Source of the DNA: Candidatus Gastranaerophilales bacterium
Lineage (GTDB): Bacteria > Cyanobacteriota > Vampirovibrionia > Gastranaerophilales > Gastranaerophilaceae
Length of the DNA: 33,689 bases
Assembly: GCA_944323635.1 (NCBI GenBank)
Contig: CALUTH010000004.1
Span: forward strand, 1-33,689
Reading direction: 5' to 3'
Both the position numbers and the translations under genes were made by a program. Positions 1 through 9,639 of this stretch are shown one piece after another; position 1 is the first letter of the stretch; the number at the start of each line of letters is the position of its first letter. The notes under the pieces were generated by a model. The model ran no database searches and was not told where the DNA came from. It worked only from the letters and a program-made list of their open reading frames with translations.

Positions 1-3000
1 TCGTCAAGTGTTAAGTTCCCGCCGCTTATCGTCAATGTCCCGTCCCAGGTGTCTGTTAAGCCATCCAAGGTGACATTGCCGCCTGTAATATTGAGTGTAG
101 AATCCGCTTCAATATTTACATCGACATCAGAACTTATTTGAGATGTTCCTGTAAGGTTTAATGTCGAATTATCAAGAGTCAGGCTGCCATCCTGCGCAAT
201 AAGGTTAGAGGCATCATCAGTTACCATATCTGTAAGGGTAAGATTTGAATTTTCATTATTCATTACAATCGTACCGCCCCAAGTATCCGCTGAATCTAAA
301 TTCAAATCAGCACCGGAGAGATAAAGCGTTGCCTCCTCTCCTATATTAAGTGCAACCGCCCCTGCAATAGAACCGTCGGTTAAAGACAATGATGTATTAC
401 CGGAAAGGATTAAATTTCCCTGCTCCGCAATCAATTCACCGACAGGAGAATTAAAATCAACAAGTTCAAGAGTACTGTTTGCAGTAGTCATCTCTATTCT
501 GCCCTGCCAGTTATCCGCGGTATCACCGCTGTCATTCAAAGTCACGCTTGCATCTTCAAGCGTTAGTATTGAACCGTCCGTGATATTAAGAATCGCCTCT
601 TCAACTATAGTTCCGCTCTCAATTACAACAGTTGAATTATCAGTAATTCCAAGTCTGTTATTTGAATTGTCGGTTGTAATCGCTATAGTATTCTGAGCGC
701 CGTTAGAGATATTTAATTCAGAATTATTATTCAAAGTAATACTGCCGCCGTTAACAGTTCCGGTCTGTGCATTAAACTTTGAATTATCCATTACAAGTTC
801 TGCATTGTTGTGAGAGTACGAATTTCCAAGTGTAATATCTTTAACGGTCAAACTTCCCGAGTTATCAATAGAGCCGTTAACCGTATCCTCAGAAGAAAGA
901 TAAACAGAACTTCCGGATGTAATTGTTAACTGCCCGTCAGCATCAAGTGTGACATCAATATTATCCGCAATGGATAAATCATCCAGGGTTAAGTTAGCAC
1001 CGTCAACATTCAAACCGCCTGCCGTAATTGAATCATTAGCGCCTAGCGTCATATCCTCAAGAATGCTGAGAAGGGCATCATCATCATTTTGAGTATACCC
1101 GCCGGTTTTATTTACTCCGTCAAATACAACGGTAGCACCTGTATTTACAAGACCACCGGCAAGAATATCTCCTGTATCAAGCACCAGATTTCCGCCCGAG
1201 ATTGATACGTTACCGGAGAAATCAACGGACGCCGCCGAATTTATATTGGTTCCTTCACCTAAATCAAGAGAGGTGCCGTCTGTTACACCTACATTATTCG
1301 CAGTCATATCAAGCGTATCAATTACAGCACTGTTGGATGCAGCGTTGTTAAAAACAATTCCTGACGAGTCCGAAAGATTAACTTCACCATTACCGGTTAT
1401 TGTACTGCCTTCATTTAATGTAAGTGTTGATGAATCAGATATATTCAATACTCCGCCTGTTTGGTTGTAAACAGAATCGGCAGATGTTGTTTTATCAAGC
1501 GCGAGGTTTACCGTCCCGCCATTATTAATACTGCCGAGCCAGTTATCATTGGAGTTAATATTTAAAACAGAAGTTTCATCAACATTAACTGCTGTATTTC
1601 TTGAAATAGACAAAGCAACATCCGATGCAATCTCCGCACCGTCTTCCATATTAAGCAGACTATAAAGATTGATTACCCCTGCAAGAAGTTCATCCGCGCC
1701 ACTTACGGAAAATTGAGAATAAATATTTGCGGTTCCGCCATTAACCGTAAAACTGCCAGTTCTGTCTATAGGAGCCATAATGTTAACGGTTCCGGCTCTT
1801 GTACCAATATCACCCGCCCAAATATCAGCGTCGTCAAGAGTCAAAGTTCCGCCAGCAACCTCTATAGACGACCCGTCTATAAGATTTATATTTGCATTTT
1901 CCCCCACAGAACCAGCAGATATAGTCAGAGATGCATTGTTTGAACTTGAACCTACATTTAAACTTCCCTCCGAAATTTCATCGCCTACAGAATTTAAATC
2001 AAAATTACCAGTTATCGTTGTTTCAGCTGACGCATTATTTTGAATATAAGAGCCTGTTTTAGAAACATTATCAATATTTAATATTGAATTATTTGTAATT
2101 GTACCTTCCCAAATATCATTATTATTAAGTTTCACAGTACCTGATGAAACATTTAAGCCGGCGCCGTTCGCGAGTTCAACAGCGGTTTCTCCATTTATCA
2201 ACGAAGAACCGTTAAGAGTTATGTTACCCGAATTAATATCTATACGGTTTGCGGTTTCATCTGTTTGTATTTCAAGGGTATTATCCGTTCCGGAGCTAAA
2301 CTCAATCAAAGATTCATCATTAAGATGTACCGCGCCGCTGACGGAAGAACCTGCATCCGTAATATGTAATTCTGAACCATACATATCCAGACGCCCGCCT
2401 GTTTGAATATATCCTGCGTTCAATATCCAGTCTTTAAGCGTTAATTGACCATCCCTTAATTCCAGAGTGCCGTCTACATTATCAGCTCCGGACATCGTTA
2501 ATTCGCCGCCGTCAATTATGAGTGAAGCATTTTCAAATACATTAACCGTAACAGCATCAGCAATTGTACCGTTAGAAAGTGTAAAATCTGATAATGTTCC
2601 ACCCTCATCACCAACATTTAAAGCACCTTCCGAAATACTATCCGATGCTCCGGAAAGTGTAAAACCTTCACCTGTTACATTAAGTTCTGAATTTACACCG
2701 GTTTGAACATAAGAAGAACCATCTTCTTTATTAACACTGTCCGCATTAACAACCCCGCCGGTATTATGTATAGAGCCCAGCCAATTATCATTAGCATCAA
2801 GTGAAAAATTGACCCCGTCTTCCACATTTATTAGAGAATTTTCTCCTATTGATACATTTGTACCGGAAGACACAGTTGATGAACCATCAAGTGTTAAAAT
2901 TGCATTGCCGATAAGATTCAAATTACCGCCGGTTGAATTTAACCCACCATTAGATGAAAGCCCGTCATAAATCAAGGTGCCGCCTGTCTGTTCAATAAGC

Positions 3001-6000
3001 CCCGCCCAGGTATCACCGGAATTCATAGTTACGGATCCGCCTGTAATATCTAACTCTGAACCTGATATAAGATTAACATTAGCACCTGCAGCAATTGTAC
3101 CGTTAGATACGCCAACCGTAGCAACGTTACTTCCGCTGCCAATATTAAACGTTCCGCCGGAAATATTATCAGATGCATTATTCAGATTAAAATCAGCACC
3201 GGTTACTGTCGTAACAGCTCCTGACGCAGTTTGTATTAAAGCGCCGGTTTCCGATTTTGAAATATTATCAATATAAAGTCTGCCATAATTAGTCCCGAGA
3301 TTAATATTTCCCGACCACGTATCCCCCTGATTCATATAAAGATTTGAGAGATTAGAAGATGAAGACCCGCCAAGGTTAATTGTTGAACCGGCGTCAATTC
3401 GGACAGTATCACCCGCGGCTATCGTTCCGCGTGTATGTGTAAATCCGGAATTATTTTTAACAGCAAAACTGTCACCGCGCCCTGATGTGCTCATGACAGC
3501 AGCATTATCGGACTGCCCGTTTGCTATAGTTAAAGACGAAATATCATCAGCATTACCAAAAGTAACAGTTCCGCCGGTAATAGCAGAACCTTCATTCACA
3601 GTCAAGTCTGCACCATTTCTCAAATTTAGGGTTCCCGCTGATTGTGTATAAGTAGATGTTGCCGTTGTAGATTTTTCCATACCGGAAATATTAAGAGTTC
3701 CTCCGGCAAGCTCTACATCGCCATTCCAAACATCGTTTGTACCCTCTGCACCATTAGCGTTAAATGTAACACCACCTTCGTCAGCATCATTATTAGATAT
3801 ATATATCTTCCCGCCTTCATCCAATGTTAACTCAACATCTTCTGCTATAAATGACGAGGCATTAGTAAAATTTAATATACCGGAATGAACATTAACATTA
3901 CCTGATGATGCCTGCAATCTTCCGCCGGATGTCAAATCACTGTAATCAAATAAGCCGTCGCCATTTAGCGTTACTACCGTATTATCAGCCCAGGTATCAC
4001 CTTCATTAAAATAGACATCACCGTCAGTAATTGATAAGGTTGCACTGCCGGTCAGATTAAACTCGGTTGCGGCATTAATATAAGAATCACCATCTACATT
4101 TAATGTACCGCGGCTGCTTGTCCTATATACATTAAGAGTTCCGCCATCTGCATAAATATTGCCGTTTGTAGTCAAATATGTATAACTAAGGGTACCGTCT
4201 GTAAGATAAATATCACCTCTCCAGGAATCACCATTATTTATAGCCGCAGTTCCGCCTGTTATATGAAGTTCAGAAGTATCTTCTATAGTAGTTCTCAAGT
4301 TAGCTTCAATAATTGATCCGGCAGCTAAATTAAGCTTAGCATTTTGCGCCAATGTTAAATCTCCGCGGCTTCCTCTTAATATTCCATTATCAAGATTTGT
4401 ATTTGAAACAGTAAGATTACCGTTATTTAAAGATATTTGACCATCCCAGCTATCTCCGGACGCACCGTCAATATTAACCACGCCATCCCGAATATCTAAT
4501 ACCGAGCCTTCTTCAATATTGACCAGAGCAGCAGTATCAATACTCCCCGCAGCCATAGTTAATGTAGAATTGTCCAGTATATTCAGAGAACTATCACTGC
4601 CGTCGTTTGCATAGAGAGTCATGTTGTTTGTACTTAATCCGTTAGCAATCGTTAAGTTTCCGCCATTTTGCAAATATCCTATCCCGCCGGTAATATAGGA
4701 TTCTGCCGTATCAAGAACAAGTGAAGAATTATCAACGTACAAACTTCCGCCGGTTTGAATATAGGTCTTGTCAGCAGTAGTAGTCGCATTTAAACCATCC
4801 GTTAAAGTAAGCGAACCGCTTGCTAAATTAATCGCACCTGACCACGTATCAGTATTATTAAGAGATACATTTGCCCCTCTGATGTTTAAATCTGCATCAT
4901 AATCAACAGTAACAGATGCTTCTTTGTTAATAGTACCGCCAACGAGCGAAAGGGTCGCACCCTCATAAACAATTAAATTATTCAAAGAAGTATCAGTTGT
5001 TGTAATATTAGCAGTGTTTGCAGTTCCATTATCAAATGTAAGCATTGAATTATTGCTTAAATTAATATTTCCCTGCTCAACATAAGAATCTGCAGTATTT
5101 AATTGAAGAGAAGAACCATTAAGATTAAGAGTTCCGCCGGTTTGAACAAAGGTTTTATCAACGTTTGATTCATGGTAGCCGTCCTTTAGATTTAAAGTAC
5201 CATTTGTAAGTGTTACATGCCCGTTCCAGTTGTCTTCACCGCTAATCGTTATATTAGAATTGGAGCCGTTTACATTTAATGTTGAACCTGTTTCAATATT
5301 TACATTTGCAGCCTCATTAATAATCCCGCCAATAGAAGTTAACGTAGAATTTCCGGTTATTTGCACTCTGTTAGCAGTAGTGTCATTGGCATTAATTGTT
5401 GCAGTATTTTCAACACCATTGTTAAAGTCGAGGTTGGATGAATTTGTTAAATTAACCGTACCGCTTGTTACAGCAGAACCGGAATTAAGTGTAATATCAG
5501 AAGAGTCAATATTTAGAGTGCCGCCGGATTGATTAAAGGTTTTATTTGCATCAGTAGAAACAGCATTTGAGCCGTTAAAATCGTTTATATTAATACTGCC
5601 TGAATTAAGGCTAAGCCCGCCGTTCCAATTATCGGTTGCACTATCCAGAATTACATCCGCACCGGAGACCGAAAGGGTTGAACCGCTATCTATTGAAATA
5701 TTTGTATTTTCAGCAATAGAACCACCTAAAACATCGTATTGTGAAGAATTTTGTATTCTAATGTTATTTACTGTATCATCCGTAGAGATAACATCTGTTG
5801 TATTTGCCATACCATTAGAAATCGTCAAATCAGAGGTATTTGTAAGATTAAGATTACCACCATCCAGTATATCAGTATCGCTGCTAAGAGTAAGCTCTGT
5901 ATCATTAAGCTCTAAATACCCGCCGGTCTGCGCAAATCCGGAATTTTTCTGAATCTCTTTTAATATAAGATTTCCGCTTAAAAGATTTAAACTACCGGTT

Positions 6001-8192
6001 AATGTATCAGTCGCAGAATCTATAGTAACATTCGCATCTCCGCCATTAATATCAAGGTTTCCGTTTATGGTTAAGTCAGCATTTTCCGTAACCGTTCCGC
6101 CATTTAAGGTTAATGTACTGCCGCTTTCAACCGTTAAACTAGAAGCGGATTCTGCATCCGTATTAACACTGGCATAATTATTTTGGTTATTTTGAAAGAC
6201 CAGATTACTGTCATTAGACAGGTTAATTTCGCCACCTTGAGTAAAGGAACCTTCATTTAAAGTCAAAGAAGTGTTTTCAAGGTTTAAAACAGCATTACCA
6301 TCATTAGCAGCCTGTTGATAAGTCTTATTAGTATCTGTTACAGAAGTTATGTCTTTCAATGTTAGATAGCCGTCAGATATAAGATTTCCTTCCCAGACAT
6401 CAGTATCTTCAAGTGTTACATAAGCCCCGTCATATATCTGAAAGGTTGAGCCGCTCTCTACAGAAACCGTAGTTTGCTCATTTATCAATCCGCCGACAAT
6501 AGAAAATGCGGAAGAATTGGAAATATTAATAGCATTACTGCTAAGATCCGTATTGAGTATTGAACCGTTTGAAAGCCCGTTTTCAAAATTCAAGGTACTT
6601 CCGTTATTAAGATTCACATTACCGCCGGTAATAAATGCATCAGCAGTATCAAAAGTAATTTTAGAAGCATCAATATTTGATGTACCTAAATATTGAGCAT
6701 ACACCTTACCGTCAGATGCAACTGCTGTCTGATTTTTTAAACTCAGTGTCCCGTTTGACATGCTTACAGTCCCGCTCCAGGCATCATTGTCATCAATTGA
6801 CGCAGTTGCAGAATTAGAATTTAAAGAAAATGTAGAACCGCTATCTATAGTAAGTTCGGCTGTCTCGTTAATATCTCCGCCGGACATTTCAAATGTAGAA
6901 TTGCCGGTAATATCAATTGTATTATTAGTAGTATCAGTTGTGATAGAAGCAACATTTGCCTGTCCGTTATTAAAAGTTACCCCAGAGGCATTCGTCAAAT
7001 TCACAATTCCGTCAGAAAATACAGAATTTTCATTATTTAAAGATACATTTGAAGCATCCAGATTAATTGTACCGCCTGCTAAATTAACACTAACCGTATC
7101 ATTTGTATTAAAATTTTTATTTAAAATATTTGCAGTTCCGCCGGTAACATTTAAAGACCCCAGATAACTATCGTTATCATTTATATTTAACACAGAACCT
7201 GAACCGGAAACATTTACACCTGCCCCCTCCTCCACATTCAGAACAGCATCAGCAGCAATATTTCCGCCGGACAAACCGAGGGTAGAAGAGGAACCTACAT
7301 TAACTGTATCACCAGTACCTGCATTAACACCGGTAGTACTAAGTTTACCGCTTTCAATATTTAGAGTAGAATTACCGTCAAGATTAATATTGCCGCCTGT
7401 AAGTTCTGAATTAGTATTAACAGTAAATTCCGAAGAAGATAAATTTAAATTACCTGAGCTTTGTGTATAGCTGATAGGATTATAATCTACATTTTCAAGG
7501 TTAATATTCCCGCCGCTGAGTGATAGTCCGCCCTGAATATTATCCTGCGCATCCACATACAGGGTACCTGCCGAAACATTAATAGTAGAACCGGCTGCAG
7601 AATTAATAAGAACTTCTGAGGCAACACCGGAGGACGCTGCAAGCTGGAGAGTACCGCCGGTTACTTCAATAGTTCCGCCGGTCGCATTAAGGACAAAAGC
7701 ATTTTCACCCTCTGCACGATTAACGTACAGTATCCCGGATTCCAAATTTATAGTATTGTTTAACGGTGCAATAAAAGAATCTGCAGTATCAAGATAAAGT
7801 TCTCCGCCGGTAATATTAATAACAGAATTATTCCTTAAAGTAAGATTAACCGCCTCTGCAATACTTGAACCGGACATAAGTGTCAGAGTAGTAGGTCTTG
7901 AACCGGCTCCTACCGAAAAACTGATATTTCCGCCTGTCGCCTGCAGTATACCATTTCCAACACCTGTACCCTGCGCCCTAATATTAATGGTACCGCCCTG
8001 CAATATCAACACATCATTATTATTAATATTCCAGTCATGAGAACTTCCGTCATAAGTAACATTACCTGAAGTTGTATTTACAGTCGCGGTACCGCTTGTC
8101 ACGGTCGTCGTTTCCGCAGCACAGGAAGCAAATGGCAGCCCCAACGCCGCCACAGCAGCCGCTAATATTAACAATTGCTTTGGCTTATTCAT
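1..8192 (-). CDS. Giant secreted repeat protein, probably beta-helical passenger (partial, C-terminus outside window)
   Basis: The frame is open from the ATG at 8192-8190 to the window edge, at least 2,730 codons; I read every codon in this frame and found no stop. An in-frame TAG lies directly before the ATG. The N-terminus starts MNKPKQLLILAAAVAALG, a short basic segment and a hydrophobic core, then FASCAAE, so it is exported; signal peptidase I is likelier than lipidation because Phe sits at -3 of the Cys. The rest is rich in Asn, Thr, Ser and Gly, with short strand-turn units such as GGxLxLxxSxxxV and GSTxNI. A D-x-W-x-G motif recurs at irregular steps of about 75-135 residues (Trp codons at 45, 279, 507, 1539, 1818, 2109, 2781, 3006, 3315 and further), often followed by a KTFxQTGG-like phrase. 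This is typical of beta-solenoid adhesins or autotransporter passengers. The anchor or translocator domain would lie beyond position 1. Function is inferred from architecture only. Confidence 0.85.
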   Translation of the reverse strand, partial: MNKPKQLLILAAAVAALGLPFASCAAETTTVTSGTATVNTTSGNVTYDGSSHDWNINNNDVLILQGGTINIRAQGTGVGNGILQATGGNISFSVGAGSRPTTLTLMSGSSIAEAVNLTLRNNSVINITGGELYLDTADSFIAPLNNTINLESGILYVNRAEGENAFVLNATGGTIEVTGGTLQLAASSGVASEVLINSAAGSTINVSAGTLYVDAQDNIQGGLSLSGGNINLENVDYNPISYTQSSGNLNLSSSEFTVNTNSELTGGNINLDGNSTLNIESGKLSTTGVNAGTGDTVNVGSSSTLGLSGGNIAADAVLNVEEGAGVNVSGSGSVLNINDNDSYLGSLNVTGGTANILNKNFNTNDTVSVNLAGGTINLDASNVSLNNENSVFSDGIVNLTNASGVTFNNGQANVASITTDTTNNTIDITGNSTFEMSGGDINETAELTIDSGSTFSLNSNSATASIDDNDAWSGTVSMSNGTLSLKNQTAVASDGKVYAQYLGTSNIDASKITFDTADAFITGGNVNLNNGSTLNFENGLSNGSILNTDLSSNAINISNSSAFSIVGGLINEQTTVSVESGSTFQIYDGAYVTLEDTDVWEGNLISDGYLTLKDITSVTDTNKTYQQAANDGNAVLNLENTSLTLNEGSFTQGGEINLSNDSNLVFQNNQNNYASVNTDAESASSLTVESGSTLTLNGGTVTENADLTINGNLDINGGDANVTIDSATDTLTGSLNLLSGNLILKEIQKNSGFAQTGGYLELNDTELTLSSDTDILDGGNLNLTNTSDLTISNGMANTTDVISTDDTVNNIRIQNSSQYDVLGGSIAENTNISIDSGSTLSVSGADVILDSATDNWNGGLSLNSGSININDFNGSNAVSTDANKTFNQSGGTLNIDSSDITLNSGSAVTSGTVNLTNSSNLDFNNGVENTATINANDTTANRVQITGNSTLTSIGGIINEAANVNIETGSTLNVNGSNSNITISGEDNWNGHVTLTNGTLNLKDGYHESNVDKTFVQTGGTLNLNGSSLQLNTADSYVEQGNINLSNNSMLTFDNGTANTANITTTDTSLNNLIVYEGATLSLVGGTINKEASVTVDYDADLNIRGANVSLNNTDTWSGAINLASGSLTLTDGLNATTTADKTYIQTGGSLYVDNSSLVLDTAESYITGGIGYLQNGGNLTIANGLSTNNMTLYANDGSDSSLNILDNSTLTMAAGSIDTAALVNIEEGSVLDIRDGVVNIDGASGDSWDGQISLNNGNLTVSNTNLDNGILRGSRGDLTLAQNAKLNLAAGSIIEANLRTTIEDTSELHITGGTAAINNGDSWRGDIYLTDGTLSYTYLTTNGNIYADGGTLNVYRTSSRGTLNVDGDSYINAATEFNLTGSATLSITDGDVYFNEGDTWADNTVVTLNGDGLFDYSDLTSGGRLQASSGNVNVHSGILNFTNASSFIAEDVELTLDEGGKIYISNNDADEGGVTFNANGAEGTNDVWNGDVELAGGTLNISGMEKSTTATSTYTQSAGTLNLRNGADLTVNEGSAITGGTVTFGNADDISSLTIANGQSDNAAVMSTSGRGDSFAVKNNSGFTHTRGTIAAGDTVRIDAGSTINLGGSSSSNLSNLYMNQGDTWSGNINLGTNYGRLYIDNISKSETGALIQTASGAVTTVTGADFNLNNASDNISGGTFNIGSGSNVATVGVSNGTIAAGANVNLISGSELDITGGSVTMNSGDTWAGLIEQTGGTLIYDGLSSNGGLNSTGGNLNLIGNAILTLDGSSTVSSGTNVSIGENSLINVEDGVNFSLDANDNWLGSIHNTGGVVNADSVNKEDGSSYVQTGVNSELNVTGEGFTLSGASDSISEGALNVGDEGGTLSDFTLSNGTIADAVTVNVFENASLIIDGGELTMSGADNVDGTLELRDGQLTLKDWILNAGYIQTGGRLDMYGSELHITDAGSSVSGAVHLNDESLIEFSSGTDNTLEIQTDETANRIDINSGNITLNGSSLINGETAVELANGAGLNVSSGTVKLNNNDIWEGTITNNSILNIDNVSKTGSYIQNNASAETTITGNFDLNSVGDEISEGSLNVGSSSNNASLTISAGSVGENANINLIDGSSIEVAGGTLTLDDADIWAGDIGTRAGTVNIMAPIDRTGSFTVNGGTANIYSQFSVSGADELLAGVINLYSLLNMEDGAEIASDVALSISRNTAVNVDETSVLNINSNDNWLGSINNGGTVNLALDKTTSADSVYNQTGGVLNISDSSTLTLNEGSTITGNGEVNLSDSSGIVFNNAASNSAVIDTLDMTANNVGVTDGTSLDLGEGTNINSAASVDFSGNVSISGGNLVLDTGDILAGGLVNTGATVVFDGVNKTGGYTQNDDDALLSILEDMTLGANDSITAGGLNVDGANLTLDDLSIADNIDVTLDADGQLTITSGSSVYLSSEDTVNGSIDNSGSLTVKDITLGNSYSHNNAELVMDNSKFNAQTGTVNGGSITLNNNSELNISNGAQNTIAITTDNSNNRLGITDNSTVVIESGTIVEEAILNITDGSILTLEDASVTLNDSGDTADNWQGRIEMTTANSTLELVDFNSPVGELIAEQGNLILSGNTSLSLTDGSIAGAVALNIGEEATLYLSGADLNLDSADTWGGTIVMNNENSNLTLTDMVTDDASNLIAQDGSLTLDNSTLNLTGTSQISSDVDVNIEADSTLNITGGNVTLDGLTDTWDGTLTISGGNLTLD

Positions 8193-8234
8193 CTAAAAAG
8201 TTCTACTACTTCCGTCTACTAATACACACATTCT

Positions 8235-8264
8235 ATTCTAACCCGATAAAAGTTTTTTTGTAAA
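8235..8264 (-). promoter_or_regulatory. Putative sigma-70 promoter of the giant repeat gene
   Basis: On the minus strand a TTTACA hexamer (8264-8259) is followed after 18 bp by TAGAAT (8240-8235), each one base from consensus. This leaves a leader of roughly 35 nt before the ATG at 8192. No strong Shine-Dalgarno is visible; the best match is the GGAAG of GACGGAAG, rather far upstream. Confidence 0.45.
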
Positions 8265-8445
8265 TCATTTATAAAGATTAGTTATATTTATTCACATTTG
8301 AATTTAAAAGCTGCATTTCATTTACAATTCATTACAATTAAGACATCTACTACAATAAAGCAATATTAATAACATACAGAAGTAATCTTTTATATCATCA
8401 CTGCAGAATTTTACTTTAAGAATTAACAAAAAATCCTGTAAACAG

Positions 8446-8474
8446 TTGATGCATCTTACCCCAATAAATAATAT
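8446..8474 (+). promoter_or_regulatory. Putative promoter of the flagellar cluster
   Basis: TTGATG (8446-8451) and TAATAT (8469-8474) are 17 bp apart, a good sigma-70 arrangement, about 28 bp before the ATG at 8502. The 309-bp gap 8193-8501 otherwise holds only the divergent promoter of the giant gene and AT-rich sequence. Confidence 0.45.
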
Positions 8475-8501
8475 TATATTTACGGGATATTAAGGGATAA
8501 T

Positions 8502-9605
8502 ATGAGTACATCTATACTAAGCAGTGTATTTAACGACCTATATGAAGAATACGGCTGGATTGAAACTACATTTGCGCCGTCAGTTCAGGCTGCTTCCGAT
8601 GAGTTTTTCTTTGAAGGACTAAAGTTTAAGCTCATATCTGTCAGTCAGAATATGAATATCCTGTCACAAAACGAAACATTTTTTGTTACAAAAATTAAAA
8701 TAAATAAAAAAAGCGATATTTTTATAAGAATCTCCCAGGAAACAATAAATGTAATTCTTGATAAAGTTCTCGGGAATGCAAACAAAAACTTTGAACTTAC
8801 AGAAGTTACTGAACTTGAAGCGCGAATAATAACTGCATTCAATGATTTTTTATATGAAAAACTTACCCCGAATTTTAGCATTGATAAAGAGAAAAAATAC
8901 ACGGAAATTCTGCATTTAACATTTTTAGTAAAGAATGAGCTTTCGGAAGACGCTGCGAAATTTATCATATCCCTGCCGCGTGACATCCTTAATCCTCCCA
9001 AAAGAGAAGAAAAGCCCGCAAGAATTAATGAGAACTTTTTAGCAAATGCCCTTGTGGAAGTAAATTTTATTCTTGGAAGTACACGCTTCCCGCTTGCAGA
9101 TATAAAACGGCTGGATATAGGAGATATTGTCGTTTGTGATCACAGCAAAGCAAACAATATGCACCTTATTGTAGGAAACAAAATTATTAGAGATGTAAAA
9201 ATTAAACCGGATATGAAACTCGTAATATCACTTGATAATAGTGGAGGAAATGAAATGAGCGAAGAGAATACAAACCTTTGGGACAGTATTCAGGTTGATA
9301 TGACCGCGGTATTTGAAAAAGTTAAAATACCCCTCGGAGAACTGAAAAATATAGAAGAAGGAATTGTTGTTGATATAAGTTCCGTCTACGATAATAAAGT
9401 TTACCTGCAGGTAGGCGGCAAAACCGTGGCTTACGGAGATCTTGTTATAATAAACGACAGATACGGAGTAAAAATTAACGGAATTAATCCGCAGGCAGAA
9501 GGCAACGCAGAAACAGGAGAATCAGAATATCCTGATATTCCTGCGGATGGAGAAGAAGGTGCAAAAGAAGAGTTTGATTACAGCGACTTTGACCCTGACA
9601 GTTAA
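8502..9605 (+). CDS. fliN: FliM/FliN-type flagellar switch protein with two SpoA domains (SctQ-like architecture)
   Basis: This 367-residue protein should form part of the cytoplasmic C-ring, which sets motor direction and docks export substrates. Residues about 40-160 look like the FliM/SctQ middle domain (FIRISQETINVILDKVLG, then a LTEVTELEARI helix). Two SpoA (FliMN C-terminal) domains follow: about 182-245 (VEVNFILGSTRFPLADIKRL) and about 261-330 (QVDMTAVFEKVKIPLGELKN). An acidic tail ends the protein. Canonical FliM and FliN carry one SpoA each, so this is a FliM-FliN fusion in effect, the same layout as injectisome SctQ. No EIDALL-type CheY-binding N-terminus is visible. It heads the fliO-P-Q-R cluster, and flagellin lies beside the cluster, so a flagellar role is favoured. 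An internal start at codon 252 probably also yields the second SpoA domain alone. Confidence 0.8.
   Translation: MSTSILSSVFNDLYEEYGWIETTFAPSVQAASDEFFFEGLKFKLISVSQNMNILSQNETFFVTKIKINKKSDIFIRISQETINVILDKVLGNANKNFELTEVTELEARIITAFNDFLYEKLTPNFSIDKEKKYTEILHLTFLVKNELSEDAAKFIISLPRDILNPPKREEKPARINENFLANALVEVNFILGSTRFPLADIKRLDIGDIVVCDHSKANNMHLIVGNKIIRDVKIKPDMKLVISLDNSGGNEMSEENTNLWDSIQVDMTAVFEKVKIPLGELKNIEEGIVVDISSVYDNKVYLQVGGKTVAYGDLVIINDRYGVKINGINPQAEGNAETGESEYPDIPADGEEGAKEEFDYSDFDPDS
9255..9605 (+). CDS. Predicted internally initiated FliN-like protein (second SpoA domain alone)
   Basis: Inside the switch gene a GGAGG (9243-9247) lies exactly 7 nt before an in-frame ATG at 9255, codon 252, which falls in the linker between the two SpoA domains. 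Starting here gives 116 residues beginning MSEENTNLWDS, containing the complete second SpoA domain and the acidic tail, which is a normal FliN length. In injectisomes SctQ-type genes (SpaO, YscQ) are known to make a C-terminal SpoA protein from an internal start, and the short form joins the full-length one in the sorting platform. The SD strength, spacing and domain boundary all agree here. That it is actually translated is inference. Confidence 0.55.
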   Translation: MSEENTNLWDSIQVDMTAVFEKVKIPLGELKNIEEGIVVDISSVYDNKVYLQVGGKTVAYGDLVIINDRYGVKINGINPQAEGNAETGESEYPDIPADGEEGAKEEFDYSDFDPDS

Positions 9606-9639
9606 TGACTTTTAAAAATTGAGAGTTAAATAATAAATT

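Noticed and set aside
1246-7167. Plus-strand open frames of 60-135 codons in the first 8 kb
   Set aside because: They lie opposite the 8.2-kb minus-strand frame, have no SD or typical composition, and arise from the repetitive, low-stop antisense of that gene.
9250-9258. ATG at 9250 as the internal start
   Set aside because: It is out of frame with the SpoA domain and meets a stop after one codon; ATG 9255 is in frame with better spacing.
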